Below, one piece after another: positions 19,418-27,493 of a DNA stretch of 64,000 nucleotides. The DNA comes from Herbidospora sakaeratensis (GTDB lineage Bacteria; Actinomycetota; Actinomycetes; Streptosporangiales; Streptosporangiaceae): positions 248,001 through 312,000 of the forward strand of contig NZ_BBXC01000011.1 in assembly GCF_001570525.1 (NCBI RefSeq), given 5' to 3'. The notes under the pieces were generated by a model. The model did no database searches. It saw nothing but the letters and a program-made list of their open reading frames with translations, and was not told the DNA's origin. The position numbers and the translations under genes are program-made. Every line of letters starts with the position of its first letter. Position 1 is the stretch's first letter.

Positions 19418-20312
19418 CCCGCAGCTCGCCCACGGGCCGGCCGCCGCCCTTGATCGGCGGCACCAGGTCGCCGGGCACGTCCTCGCCCAGCGCCTTCAGG
19501 GCGTACGCGGTGACCGCGACCCTGGCCCGCTGGCCGCCGTCGACGATCTTGACGGCGGCGGCCCGCCCGTCGGCCAGCGCGAACGCGTCGAACGCCTCCG
19601 CGCCCGCCTTCAGCATCAGCCCCGGGACGCTCCTCATCAGCACCGCCTCGGGCCGCGTGGCGCCGCTGGTGTATTCGGGGTGGGCGCGCATGGCGTCGGC
19701 GATCCGGCGCTCCTTGGAGCCCTCGGGGGCGGTGACGATCCGCCGGAAGGCGCGTACGACCCCGACCATCGACACGTAGAACAGTGGCGCGCCGCACCCG
19801 TCGACGCCGGTGGCGGCGATGCGCTCGGAGGTGAGCTCCTCGACGGTGGTGCGGATCGACTTCTGCAGCGGGTGGGTCGGGTCGAGGTAGCCCTCGGTCG
19901 GCCAGTCGTTGACCGCGCAGGTGGCCAGCATCGCCGAGTGCTTGCCGGAGCAGTTCATGTAGACACGGCCGAAGTCGAGCGACGACCGGTCGTCGGGGTA
20001 GTCCTCCGGGCACCGCAGGGCGCTCTCGTCGACCCCCGCCTCCCGCAGGATCCGGCGCGCGCCCTCGACGTGGATCGGCTCCCCCGCGTGGCTCCCGCAG
20101 GCCAGCGCCAGCAGCTCGCCGTCGAGGTCGAGCCCGGCGTGCAGCATGCCGGCCGCCTGCAGCGGCTTCATCGAGGATCGGGGCGAGGCGGGCGCCTGTA
20201 CGTCGCCATGGACCAGGACGGGGGAACCCTCGGCGTCGACGGCGACGACCCGGGCGCGGTGGACCGACTCCACGAACCCGGAGCGAACCACCTCGACCAG
20301 CAATTCGGACAT
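19404..20312 (-). CDS. Asparaginase (thermolabile L-asparaginase II type)
   Basis: 302 residues from ATG 20312. The SSMKPLQA segment with the conserved Ser-Met-Lys, [21 protein letters not shown] and [11 protein letters not shown] are signatures of the Rhizobium-type (Pfam Asparaginase_II) family that hydrolyses asparagine to aspartate; it is unrelated to bacterial type I/II enzymes. No signal peptide is seen, so it is cytoplasmic. It is divergent from dtd with a short gap and convergent with the DUF2207 gene. Confidence 0.88.
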   Translation of the reverse strand: MSELLVEVVRSGFVESVHRARVVAVDAEGSPVLVHGDVQAPASPRSSMKPLQAAGMLHAGLDLDGELLALACGSHAGEPIHVEGARRILREAGVDESALRCPEDYPDDRSSLDFGRVYMNCSGKHSAMLATCAVNDWPTEGYLDPTHPLQKSIRTTVEELTSERIAATGVDGCGAPLFYVSMVGVVRAFRRIVTAPEGSKERRIADAMRAHPEYTSGATRPEAVLMRSVPGLMLKAGAEAFDAFALADGRAAAVKIVDGGQRARVAVTAYALKALGEDVPGDLVPPIKGGGRPVGELRVRTI

Positions 20313-20345
20313 GCCGTCGACTGTAGGGCATGGCAGAATCCCGCC

Positions 20346-20771
20346 ATGCGCGCGGTGGTGCAACGAGTGAGCCAGGCCTCGGTGACGGTCGACGGGACCG
20401 TGGTCGGGGCGATCGACGAGCCCGGCCTGATGGTCCTGGTGGGGGTGACCCACACCGACGGCCCGGCCGAGGCCGCCAAACTGGCCGCGAAACTGTGGGG
20501 TCTGCGCATCCTCGACGGCGAGAAGTCCTGCTCCGACATCGGGGCGCCGCTCCTGGTGATCAGCCAGTTCACCCTCTACGCCGACACGAAGAAGGGCCGC
20601 CGCCCGACCTGGCAGGCCGCGGCCCCGGGCCCGGTGGCCGAGCCGCTGGTCATCGCGGTGCAGGAGGAGCTCCGCAAGCTGGGCGCCCGGGTGGAGACGG
20701 GCCGCTTCGGGGCCGACATGAAGGTCGCCCTGATCAACGATGGCCCGATCACCCTGGTCATCGACGTCTGA
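20346..20771 (+). CDS. dtd: D-aminoacyl-tRNA deacylase
   Basis: 141 residues. [17 protein letters not shown], the catalytic [15 protein letters not shown] (SQxT motif) and C-terminal [12 protein letters not shown] (NxGP motif, here NDGP) are the signatures of DTD, which hydrolyses D-aminoacyl-tRNA and Gly-tRNA-Ala during translation quality control. Divergent from the asparaginase gene, with the start 34 bp away. It converges on the M48-like gene with 5 bp between the stops. Confidence 0.95.
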   Translation: MRAVVQRVSQASVTVDGTVVGAIDEPGLMVLVGVTHTDGPAEAAKLAAKLWGLRILDGEKSCSDIGAPLLVISQFTLYADTKKGRRPTWQAAAPGPVAEPLVIAVQEELRKLGARVETGRFGADMKVALINDGPITLVIDV

Positions 20772-20776
20772 CCTGG

Positions 20777-22234
20777 TCAGGCCCGCCAGATCCCGATGCC
20801 GAGCGCGGCCAGTTCGGCGGTCGCCCCGCGCGGATCGGTGATCGCTTGTTCGGCAACCTTGGTCAGGTCGAGGGGGCTGCCGTCAGAGGTGACCAGTTCG
20901 GCCGGTTCGCTCCACGAATGCCGGAACGTGGCCTGGCCCGCGCGGACGGCGGCCAGGTTCATCAGCATCTCCAGCGGGGTCAGGAAGAGTTCCGGCAGGT
21001 CCTCGGGGGCGGCCTCCGGGAACAGCGGCCGCGCGACCTCGTCGAGGCGGCCGTCTTCCAGCATCCGCAGCACCTGGGGCAACCCCGGCCCGGTGATCCC
21101 CATGGTGTGCAGCATGCCATCGGTCTCGCGCTGGAGCTGCGCGGTGGTGGCCGCGTGGGTGAACTCGGGCCAGTCCAGGACCGTGCCCTCTTCGAGCTCC
21201 CTGCCGAGGGCCCGCAATGCCGCCCGGGTGCCCTCCAGTTCGGTGGCTCGCAACGCCGCCTGGGCGGCGGCCAAGTCGAGGATCAGCGACGTGGCGGGCC
21301 GTCCGTCCGACACGGCGAAGGACTCGGGAAAGCGCGCGGCGCGGGTGGCCGACGACGGATAGGGATCCCAGCGTGACTTGTTGGCCGGGAGCGGCTTGGC
21401 CCGCAGGGCGTCGAGCTCGTCCTTGCGCGCGGCCACGAATTCGGCGAAGCCGCCGTACACGTCGTCGGGCAGATACCCCGCCTCCACGCCCGGCAGCACA
21501 TGGAAGTCGTAGAAGAACTCCCAGGCGTGGATGACCGCCCAGATCTCGTGCATCGCGCCGACCGCGTCGGCCGACCCGGCCACCCGCACGGCGACGGCGT
21601 CGGCGCGGAACTCCCAGCGGCGGCAGACGGCGTTGTCGATCAGCCAGCACAACCATCTGTACCCGCGGAACGCCCACGCGGCCGGGTTGGTGGGGCGGAG
21701 GGCCTCGGCGGTGGTGACGACGGCCGTGCTGGATCGGATGGCGAACCCCGCCCACCGGGTGTGCCCGGCGGCGAAGTGCGCCATGAAGTGAGCCAGCCCG
21801 AACCGGGCCTGGCCGACCGTCATCGTCTGGAGCAGCGGCAGACCGACGTACAGGACGCGGTGACCCCGCAGGAAGGTGTGGGCGTACCGGAAATTGATCT
21901 CCGGCATGAGCCGGATCTCGTGGGGCGGGCGGGTGCCGGCCTCCGCGGCCACCTCCCGCACCAGCTCCCACAGGCCCGGAGCCTGATCGGCGTCGAGGGC
22001 CGGGCCGGTCGACCGGTCTTCCCGCCACCGCAGTGCCCGCCACGACCCGCGCCCCAGCGCCCACACCAGGCAGCCGGCCCAGCCGAACATGACCAGGACG
22101 AGCGTCACGAAGCCGACGGGCGAGACCCCTCCCGGGGGGATCGCCCGTAACAGCACGACGAACCCGGTGAGCTGCGCGGCCGCCACGCCCACCAGGCCGC
22201 ACAACATCACGATCGACACCAGCGCGCGTCCCAC
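20777..22234 (-). CDS. M48-type peptidase-like membrane protein with degenerate zinc motif
   Basis: 485 residues. Two N-terminal helices (about 5-30, 38-60), then an M48-like region: LMPEINFRYAHTFLRGHRVLYVGLPLLQTM (a substrate-side strand typical of HtpX/M48), an altered zinc helix GLAHFMAHFAAGH where HExxH reads HFMAH, and a downstream EFRADAVAV resembling the ExxAD third-ligand motif. The catalytic Glu is replaced by Phe, so proteolysis by the usual mechanism is unlikely. The C-terminal half (~250 residues) is helical with no domain I recognise. It may be a pseudoprotease; the assignment to M48 is by pattern only. Confidence 0.6.
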   Translation of the reverse strand: MGRALVSIVMLCGLVGVAAAQLTGFVVLLRAIPPGGVSPVGFVTLVLVMFGWAGCLVWALGRGSWRALRWREDRSTGPALDADQAPGLWELVREVAAEAGTRPPHEIRLMPEINFRYAHTFLRGHRVLYVGLPLLQTMTVGQARFGLAHFMAHFAAGHTRWAGFAIRSSTAVVTTAEALRPTNPAAWAFRGYRWLCWLIDNAVCRRWEFRADAVAVRVAGSADAVGAMHEIWAVIHAWEFFYDFHVLPGVEAGYLPDDVYGGFAEFVAARKDELDALRAKPLPANKSRWDPYPSSATRAARFPESFAVSDGRPATSLILDLAAAQAALRATELEGTRAALRALGRELEEGTVLDWPEFTHAATTAQLQRETDGMLHTMGITGPGLPQVLRMLEDGRLDEVARPLFPEAAPEDLPELFLTPLEMLMNLAAVRAGQATFRHSWSEPAELVTSDGSPLDLTKVAEQAITDPRGATAELAALGIGIWRA

Positions 22235-22250
22235 GCGAGCAGGCTAGTGC

Positions 22251-23279
22251 CTACATCAGATTGGGGCGCTTCCGGTCACGGGCCATCATCGCGGCCTGCT
22301 TGCGCAGTTCGGGGTCGACCTGGACGTTGCGGCCGGCGTCCTGCGGGACGATCACCTCCTGCGTGGCCGCCACGTGGCCGGCCACCAGGTCGATGTCGAC
22401 CGGGACGGTGCGCTTGACCACCGCGAGGGCGATCGGGCCGAGCTCGTGGTGGCGGGCCGAGGAGCCCACGAAGCCGATCTGGCCCGGGGTCGCCGAGCCC
22501 TCGACGGCCGCCTCGGGGTCGGCCTCCAGCGGGGTGCTCACGCCGAGCGTCACCGGGGTGCCGTGGGGCGGCAGCTCGTCGACGCTGCCGTCGAGGTGGA
22601 GGAAGACCAGCCTGCGGGGCGGGTGGCCCAGGTTGTGGACGCGGGCGACCGTCTCCTGACCCCGGTAGCAGCCCTTCTTCAGGTGGACGGCCGTGTCGAT
22701 CAGCCCCAGCTCATGAGGGATCGACTTGTGGTCGGTGTCGAAGCCGTAGCGGGGGATGTGGGCCTCGATGCGCAGCGCCTCATAGGCCCAGAGGCCCGCC
22801 AGCGGCCCCTGCCCGGCGAGCTCGGAGCGTGGGATCAGCCGGTCGTCTCCGGGGAGGCCCGAGACCACCGCCCAGTCGGCCGACACGTCGGCGATCTCGA
22901 CGCGGAGCATGAAGCGCATCTTCTCGAGCCAGGTCACCAGCCCTTCGGCCGTGCCCGGTTCGACGTGGATCCAGGTGGTCTCGCCGTCGTCGCGCAGGTG
23001 GAGGTGGTGTTCGAGCCGCCCCTGCGGGTCGAGGAACAGCGTCTGCGTCCACACCCCGGGGGCCAGGTCGTCGAGTTTCTGGGAGCTCAGGCTGTTGAGC
23101 CAGCTCAACCGGTCGGGCCCCGAGACGGTGATCACGGGACGGTTGCTCCGGTCGACCACGGCCCGGCCGGCCGCCAGGGCGCGCTGTTCGGCGTAGGGGT
23201 CGCCGTAGTGGGCCGCGACGGTGTCGTCGGGCGACGCGCCTGGAACGGCTCCGGGCACGTCGAGCAAAGGGCTGCGCAT
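22251..23279 (-). CDS. ygfZ: YgfZ/GcvT-domain folate-binding protein
   Basis: 342 residues from ATG 23279. The hallmark KGCYRGQETVAR (YgfZ signature K-G-C-Y-x-G-Q-E) is present; the N-terminal GcvT-like fold shows VSGPDRLSWLNSLSSQKLDDL. YgfZ is a tetrahydrofolate-binding protein that helps maintain certain Fe-S enzymes. The C-terminal end is Arg/Lys-rich (AAMMARDRKRPNLM). It follows the nur gene on the same strand with a 20-bp gap and is likely co-transcribed. Confidence 0.92.
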   Translation of the reverse strand: MRSPLLDVPGAVPGASPDDTVAAHYGDPYAEQRALAAGRAVVDRSNRPVITVSGPDRLSWLNSLSSQKLDDLAPGVWTQTLFLDPQGRLEHHLHLRDDGETTWIHVEPGTAEGLVTWLEKMRFMLRVEIADVSADWAVVSGLPGDDRLIPRSELAGQGPLAGLWAYEALRIEAHIPRYGFDTDHKSIPHELGLIDTAVHLKKGCYRGQETVARVHNLGHPPRRLVFLHLDGSVDELPPHGTPVTLGVSTPLEADPEAAVEGSATPGQIGFVGSSARHHELGPIALAVVKRTVPVDIDLVAGHVAATQEVIVPQDAGRNVQVDPELRKQAAMMARDRKRPNLM

Positions 23280-23299
23280 ACCTCTCAGGCTATGCCCGC

Positions 23300-23710
23300 T
23301 CAGCGGCAGTCGCGGCACCGCCCGAAGATCGTCAGATGGTGGACGTCGGTCTGGAAGCCCAGGTCGCCGTCGAGCCGGGCCACCATGTCGCCGACCAGCT
23401 CGGGAGGCGCCTCGATGATCTGCCCGCAGCCCCGGCAGACCAGGTGGACGTGGTCGGCGTCGGCGGCCAGATGGTAGGTCGGGGCGCCGTGGCCGAGATG
23501 GGTGTGGGTGACCAGGCCGAGCTCTTCGAGCAGTTCGAGGGTGCGGTAGACGGTCGAGATGTTCACCCCGCGCGCGGTCTCCTGGACCTTGGCGCAGATC
23601 TCCTCAGGAGTGGCGTGGGTGAGCTCGCTGACCGCCTCGAGGACGAGCTGGCGCTGCGGAGTGACCCGGTAGCCGCGGGCCCGGAGCTCGTCGTGCCAGG
23701 TGTCGGTCAT
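23300..23710 (-). CDS. nur: Nickel-responsive Fur-family regulator Nur
   Basis: 136 residues. The DNA-binding half (YRVTPQRQLVLEAVSELTHATPEEI, NISTVYRTLELLEELGLV) and metal half (THTHLGHGAPTYHLA, DHVHLVCRGCG) resemble S. coelicolor Nur (SCO4179) as I remember it, notably the RQLVLEAV and LGHGAPTYHLA stretches that supply Ni-site histidines; CRGCG and CRDC supply two Cys pairs. Nur represses nickel uptake and Fe-SOD and indirectly controls Ni-SOD. TAGGAT sits just upstream of the ATG, so the transcript is probably leaderless. A Zur or FurA assignment is less likely. Confidence 0.85.
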   Translation of the reverse strand: MTDTWHDELRARGYRVTPQRQLVLEAVSELTHATPEEICAKVQETARGVNISTVYRTLELLEELGLVTHTHLGHGAPTYHLAADADHVHLVCRGCGQIIEAPPELVGDMVARLDGDLGFQTDVHHLTIFGRCRDCR

Positions 23711-23799
23711 GACGAAATCCTACGGCCCGATATTGACTTGCCCGCCCCGGAGAAGAGCGCCTAGCGTACGAAGCACGCAGAAAGGAGGTGGTCCGAATA

Positions 23800-23841
23800 A
23801 TGATTAGTCATGATTGGGCTAGCGAGGTGGCTGTCCGCTAG
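23800..23841 (+). CDS. 13-codon ORF with near-complete anti-SD complementarity
   Basis: ATG at 23800 encodes MISHDWASEVAVR then TAG. Nine bases upstream lies AAAGGAGGTGGTCC, which pairs with almost the whole anti-Shine-Dalgarno of 16S rRNA, far stronger than any other ribosome site in this window. A possible promoter (TTGCCC, 18-bp spacer, TAGCGT) lies just upstream. No longer gene follows on the plus strand before the convergent DUF2470 gene. It could be a small protein, a leader, or a regulatory RNA; a 77-codon frame overlapping it from 23810 has shadow-like composition and is not called. 23842-23994 shows nothing else. Confidence 0.5.
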   Translation: MISHDWASEVAVR

Positions 23842-23994
23842 GACAACCCGATCCGGACCAGCTCCGGGTCGGCGCGTCAGAGCGCAGATCCAGGCAGACA
23901 CCGGAACCCCGGGCAGCCGGCGGGTGCAGGGCGCAAGCCTTCTCCCATTGGTCCAGCCGGCCCGCTCAACCGAGCGGAACGCGCCCGGGGTTTC

Positions 23995-24285
23995 TCAATG
24001 CCCGCGTGCTTCCACGCCCAGGATCTCGCACGCCTGCCGATAGAGCACGACGACCTCTTTGCGCACCTGCGCTCGCTCCACGATGGGCGCGGCCCACTTC
24101 ACCGTGACCGGCTCGCCGTCGGCCTCGAAGTGGATGGCCTCGGCGTCGACCCCGGTCGTGCGGGCCGACGTGGCGTCGGGCTTGCCGCCGAGGGCCCGCA
24201 CGATCAGCAGCGCGTCGGCCGCGTGGTCGTCGTTCATGTGCTTCTTGATCGCTTCGACCGCTTCTTCGGTCAGCGGGGTGCTCAT
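23995..24285 (-). CDS. DUF2470 domain protein
   Basis: 96 residues. TEEAVEAIKKHMNDDHAADALLIVRALGG and TSARTTGVDAEAIHFEADG are typical of DUF2470, the domain found at the C terminus of haem-utilisation/PPOX-fold proteins (HugZ type); here it stands alone. The H-MNDDHA motif is the family core and may contact haem in relatives. The neighbour upstream on the same strand is a nitrobindin-type haem protein, 11 bp away, so a shared haem-related role is plausible but inferred. Confidence 0.85.
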   Translation of the reverse strand: MSTPLTEEAVEAIKKHMNDDHAADALLIVRALGGKPDATSARTTGVDAEAIHFEADGEPVTVKWAAPIVERAQVRKEVVVLYRQACEILGVEARGH

Positions 24286-24296
24286 GGCGCCCGATC

Positions 24297-24779
24297 CTAG
24301 TCGGCGACCTTCTTGAGCTCGGCCGAGGCGTGGTCCTGCAGCGGGAGGCCCACGGCGGCCATCTCGTAGGCGTACATGAGATTGCCGTTGACCAGGCCGT
24401 AGAGGCGCTTGCCGGCCGAGTAGTCCTTCGAGGTGACGGTGCGGGCCACGACGTCGGTGATCAGCTCGATCTTGTGGAAGACGACCTCGCCGACGTAGAT
24501 CTCGATGATGCCCGTCGGGTGGGCCAGCATGACCTCGATCTGGCGCTCGGGCTGGACCCGCCAGTAACCCGACTCGCTGGCGAGGGGGCGCACCTTCTCG
24601 CCCTGCTGGTCGAGCAGCCAGGTGCGGCTGCGGTAGCTGAGGAACGGCTTGCCGTTGTGCTCGAAGATGATCTCCTGGCCGAAGTTGGCGCTCTCCATCG
24701 TCGGGTAGCCGATGACCCCGGCGCCCTCCCAGTGGCCCAGCAGGAAGGCGATCGGCTCGAGATCGGGATGTACGTCCAT
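24297..24779 (-). CDS. Nitrobindin-type FABP family haem protein (DUF1794)
   Basis: 160 residues, ten-stranded beta-barrel family. The signature LLGHWEGAGVIGYPTM (GxWxGxG motif) and FLSYRSRTW are visible, and a late His (LPLQDHASAELKK) is at the position of the axial haem ligand of nitrobindin. Such proteins bind ferric haem and isomerise peroxynitrite in actinobacteria. It is followed by DUF2470 on the same strand and is divergent from a DsrE-type gene. Confidence 0.88.
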   Translation of the reverse strand: MDVHPDLEPIAFLLGHWEGAGVIGYPTMESANFGQEIIFEHNGKPFLSYRSRTWLLDQQGEKVRPLASESGYWRVQPERQIEVMLAHPTGIIEIYVGEVVFHKIELITDVVARTVTSKDYSAGKRLYGLVNGNLMYAYEMAAVGLPLQDHASAELKKVAD

Positions 24780-24813
24780 GCCGACAAGGCTAGTGCGGGT
24801 TTAGGCTGCGGGC

Positions 24814-25176
24814 ATGGCACGCCAACTGGTGATCAAAGTGACCGCGGGCAGCGACGCCCCCGAGCGGTGCAACCAGGCCTTCAACGTCGCCGGGGCGGCG
24901 ATCGTCAGCGGGGTCGGGGTGTCGCTGTGGCTGACCGGCGAGTCGTCGTGGTTCGCCCTGCCCGGCCGGGCCGAGGAGTTCAAGCTGGCCGAGGCGGCCC
25001 CCCTCGAAGACCTGCTGGCCGCCGTGCTGGCCGGCGGCCGGGTGACGTTGTGCACCCAGTGCGCGGCCCGGCGCGGCATCACCCTCGACGACGTGATCGA
25101 CGGAATCCGCATCGCCGGGGCGCCGACTTTCGTCGAGGAGATCACCCAGGAAGGCGTTCAGGCGCTGGTCTACTAA
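24814..25176 (+). CDS. DsrE/DsrF-like small protein
   Basis: 120 residues. RQLVIKVTAGSDAPERCNQAFNVAGAAIVSGVGVSLWLTGE is typical of actinobacterial DsrE-family proteins; a conserved CTQCAARRG with two cysteines lies near residue 70-76, matching the reactive Cys position of the sulfur-carrier relatives. A role in sulfur relay or redox is possible but not shown. TTTAGGCT lies close upstream of the ATG, suggesting a leaderless mRNA. It is divergent from the nitrobindin gene. Confidence 0.82.
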   Translation: MARQLVIKVTAGSDAPERCNQAFNVAGAAIVSGVGVSLWLTGESSWFALPGRAEEFKLAEAAPLEDLLAAVLAGGRVTLCTQCAARRGITLDDVIDGIRIAGAPTFVEEITQEGVQALVY

Positions 25177-25245
25177 CGCGGCACGGGTGTCATTAGGCTT
25201 CGGCCTGAGTGCGGCAGGTCCCCTTATTTTGGGACGGGACGAATA

Positions 25246-26796
25246 ATGACATCCGGCGACCCACTGGCCGAATTGCGGTTACGCCTCCAGGAGCGATATC
25301 GCGTGGCGGGCAGACCGAGCTACCGCGAACTCGCCAAACAGACGGGAATGAGCCACACGTCGGCCCGCACGGTCATTCTGTGCGAACGCCTCCCCCGCTG
25401 GGGCGCCCTGGAACTGATCGTGGAGTCGTTGAACGGCGACACCGCGGAATTCCACCGCCTGTGGCTCACCGCCGACGCCGCCACGACCACTCCTCCAGGC
25501 CGCCCGGATCACGAAATTTCCGGCATGGGCATCCCCGCACCAGCCGAGGAAGGCCGATCGGGCCATCCGGACTCGGGCGGCCTCGCGCCGACCGCAGGTG
25601 AACGACCGGGCCACCCGGGCATGGGCGGCCCCACGCCGCTCGGCGAACGATCGAGTCACCCGGACACGGGCATCTCCGGCGTGGTCGCGGACGAGCCTGG
25701 GCCCGCGCGGAAGCGGCTCGGGGGTGTTCTGCGGTCCCGGCGGGCCGTGCTCATCTCGCTCTCCTCGGTCGCCGTCGTGGCCGCCGCCGCCGTGGTGGCC
25801 CCTCGTCTGCTGAGCGGCGAACCCGGGCCCAGGACCGGCGTGATGTTCGGCGGGCCGCTGTCCGGCGGGAACGGCGCCGTCTGGTCGGTCGCGCACGGAC
25901 TGCTCGGCGGGCGGCCGGTCATCCTCTACGGCTGTCAGAACGGAACGGTGCACCTGCGGGACTTCGGCAGCGGCGAGCGGATCGGCGGGGTGCTCACCGG
26001 GCACGACCGGGCCGTGTTCGCGGCGAAGATCACCAACGTGGAGGGCCGGGCCACCGGGGTGACCGGGGCCGCCGACGGGACCGTCCGGATGTGGGATCTC
26101 GCTTCGGGGCAGGGCCGGGTGCTGAACACCGGGAAGGAGTCGGGCGGCATCAACGCGCTGGCCGTCGCGACGCTCGACGGCCGGCCCTGCGCGTTCACGG
26201 CGGGCGACGACCTGACCGTCCGCCGCTGGGACCTCGCCGCGGCGAACCCCGCCGGCGAGGTGGTCGGGCAACCGCTGGCCATGTCGCCCAAGGCCATCGC
26301 CGTGGGCGAGGTCGACGGGAAGCTCACCGCCCTGTCGGGCGGCGACGACCGGCTGGTCCGCAGGTGGGATCTGACCGAGCCCGACCCGACGGGCGTGCCG
26401 ATCGGCGGCCATGACGGCACGATCTGGAACCTCACCATGGGCCACGCCGACAACCGGGCCGTCGCCCTGTCGGCGAGCGAAGACGGCACCTCGCGGCTCT
26501 GGGACCTCTCGGAGCGGCAGCCCATCGGCCACCTGCTCGGCGACCGGCTGCCGAACCCGGTCAAGTGCGTCGCGCTGGCCGTCGTCGAGGGCACCACGAT
26601 CGGGTTCTCCGGCGCCGACGACGGCACGCTGCGCGAATGGGACCTGACCACCTCGAAGCAGGTCGGCCCCCCGGCCGAGGGCCCGACCTCAGGCCCCGAG
26701 GGCTTCGAGGTCGCGACCCATCAGGGCCGGACCTACCTGTTCGCCGGGACCTGGGACGGCTACGTCTGGAAGTTCGACCTCGGCCCTACGGCTTGA
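25246..26796 (+). CDS. HTH - transmembrane - WD40-like beta-propeller protein
   Basis: 516 residues. N-terminal ~70 residues form a helix-turn-helix of the XRE-like type seen in actinobacterial signalling proteins (LAELRLRLQERYRVAGRPSYRELAKQTGMSHTSARTVI). A Pro/Gly/His-rich linker with imperfect repeats (GHPDSG, GHPGMG, SHPDTG) follows, then one membrane helix (~165-187), then seven propeller blades ending in strands such as TVRMWDLASG, TVRRWDLAA, LVRRWDLTE, TSRLWDLSE and TLREWDLTT. The propeller would be outside the membrane and the HTH inside. The ligand is unknown. It converges on gatD with an 11-bp overlap. Confidence 0.8.
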   Translation: MTSGDPLAELRLRLQERYRVAGRPSYRELAKQTGMSHTSARTVILCERLPRWGALELIVESLNGDTAEFHRLWLTADAATTTPPGRPDHEISGMGIPAPAEEGRSGHPDSGGLAPTAGERPGHPGMGGPTPLGERSSHPDTGISGVVADEPGPARKRLGGVLRSRRAVLISLSSVAVVAAAAVVAPRLLSGEPGPRTGVMFGGPLSGGNGAVWSVAHGLLGGRPVILYGCQNGTVHLRDFGSGERIGGVLTGHDRAVFAAKITNVEGRATGVTGAADGTVRMWDLASGQGRVLNTGKESGGINALAVATLDGRPCAFTAGDDLTVRRWDLAAANPAGEVVGQPLAMSPKAIAVGEVDGKLTALSGGDDRLVRRWDLTEPDPTGVPIGGHDGTIWNLTMGHADNRAVALSASEDGTSRLWDLSERQPIGHLLGDRLPNPVKCVALAVVEGTTIGFSGADDGTLREWDLTTSKQVGPPAEGPTSGPEGFEVATHQGRTYLFAGTWDGYVWKFDLGPTA

Positions 26797-27493
26797 GCAC
26801 CGCGCCCAGGCGTTCGTTCCGGAGGCGTTCGTACCAGCTGTCGTCGATCGCGGGCAGCGGGCCGGCGGCCCAGCGGAGCAGCAGGTCGGCCAGGGCCGGG
26901 TTGCGGGCGAGGGCGGGGCCGTGGAGGTAGGTGCCGATGATCTTGCCGGCGAAGCAGCCCTCGGTGCCGTCGCCGTTGCCGGTGCCGACGAGGGTGCGCG
27001 ACAGCGGGGTGACCCCCGGGCCGAGCCGGGTCACGCCCATGTGGTTCTCGAAGCCGGTCAGCGTCGGCAGGCCCAGCGACGGGTCGACCTCGGCGGCCAG
27101 TTCGCCCACGGAGCGGCGCTCGCCGCGGCCCGAGGAGATGTCGAGCAGGCCGATGCCGGGCACCGGCTGGCCCTCCTCACCGCCGAAGACCGAGCCCATG
27201 ATCTGGTAGCCGGCGCACACCGCCAGCAGCGACGCGCCCCGCTGGATGGCCCGGTGGAGGCCGCCGTCACGCCGCAGGCGCTCGGCCCCGAGGATCTGGG
27301 GCCGGTCTTCGCCGCCGCCGATCAGGTAGATGTCGCCCTGCTCGGGGACCGGGTCGGAGGAACGTACATGAACGACCTCGACCGGGATGCCCCGGCGGCG
27401 GGCGCGCTGTTCGAGCACGAGCACGTTGCCCTGGTCGCCGTAGGTCGACAGCAGGTCGGGGTAGATCCAGACGATGCGGAGGCTAGACTGCAC
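26786..27493 (-). CDS. gatD: Lipid II isoglutaminyl synthase, glutamine amidotransferase subunit
   Basis: 235 residues, class I glutamine amidotransferase of the CobB/CobQ-like type: IYPDLLSTYGDQGNVLVL, GGGEDRPQ, nucleophile Cys in LLAVCAGYQIMG, and the catalytic His in GKIIGTYLHGPALARNP. It supplies ammonia to MurT to amidate the alpha-carboxyl of D-Glu in lipid II, needed for efficient transpeptidation. It overlaps murT by 11 bp on the same strand, the standard actinobacterial operon. Confidence 0.95.
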   Translation of the reverse strand: MQSSLRIVWIYPDLLSTYGDQGNVLVLEQRARRRGIPVEVVHVRSSDPVPEQGDIYLIGGGEDRPQILGAERLRRDGGLHRAIQRGASLLAVCAGYQIMGSVFGGEEGQPVPGIGLLDISSGRGERRSVGELAAEVDPSLGLPTLTGFENHMGVTRLGPGVTPLSRTLVGTGNGDGTEGCFAGKIIGTYLHGPALARNPALADLLLRWAAGPLPAIDDSWYERLRNERLGAVLKP

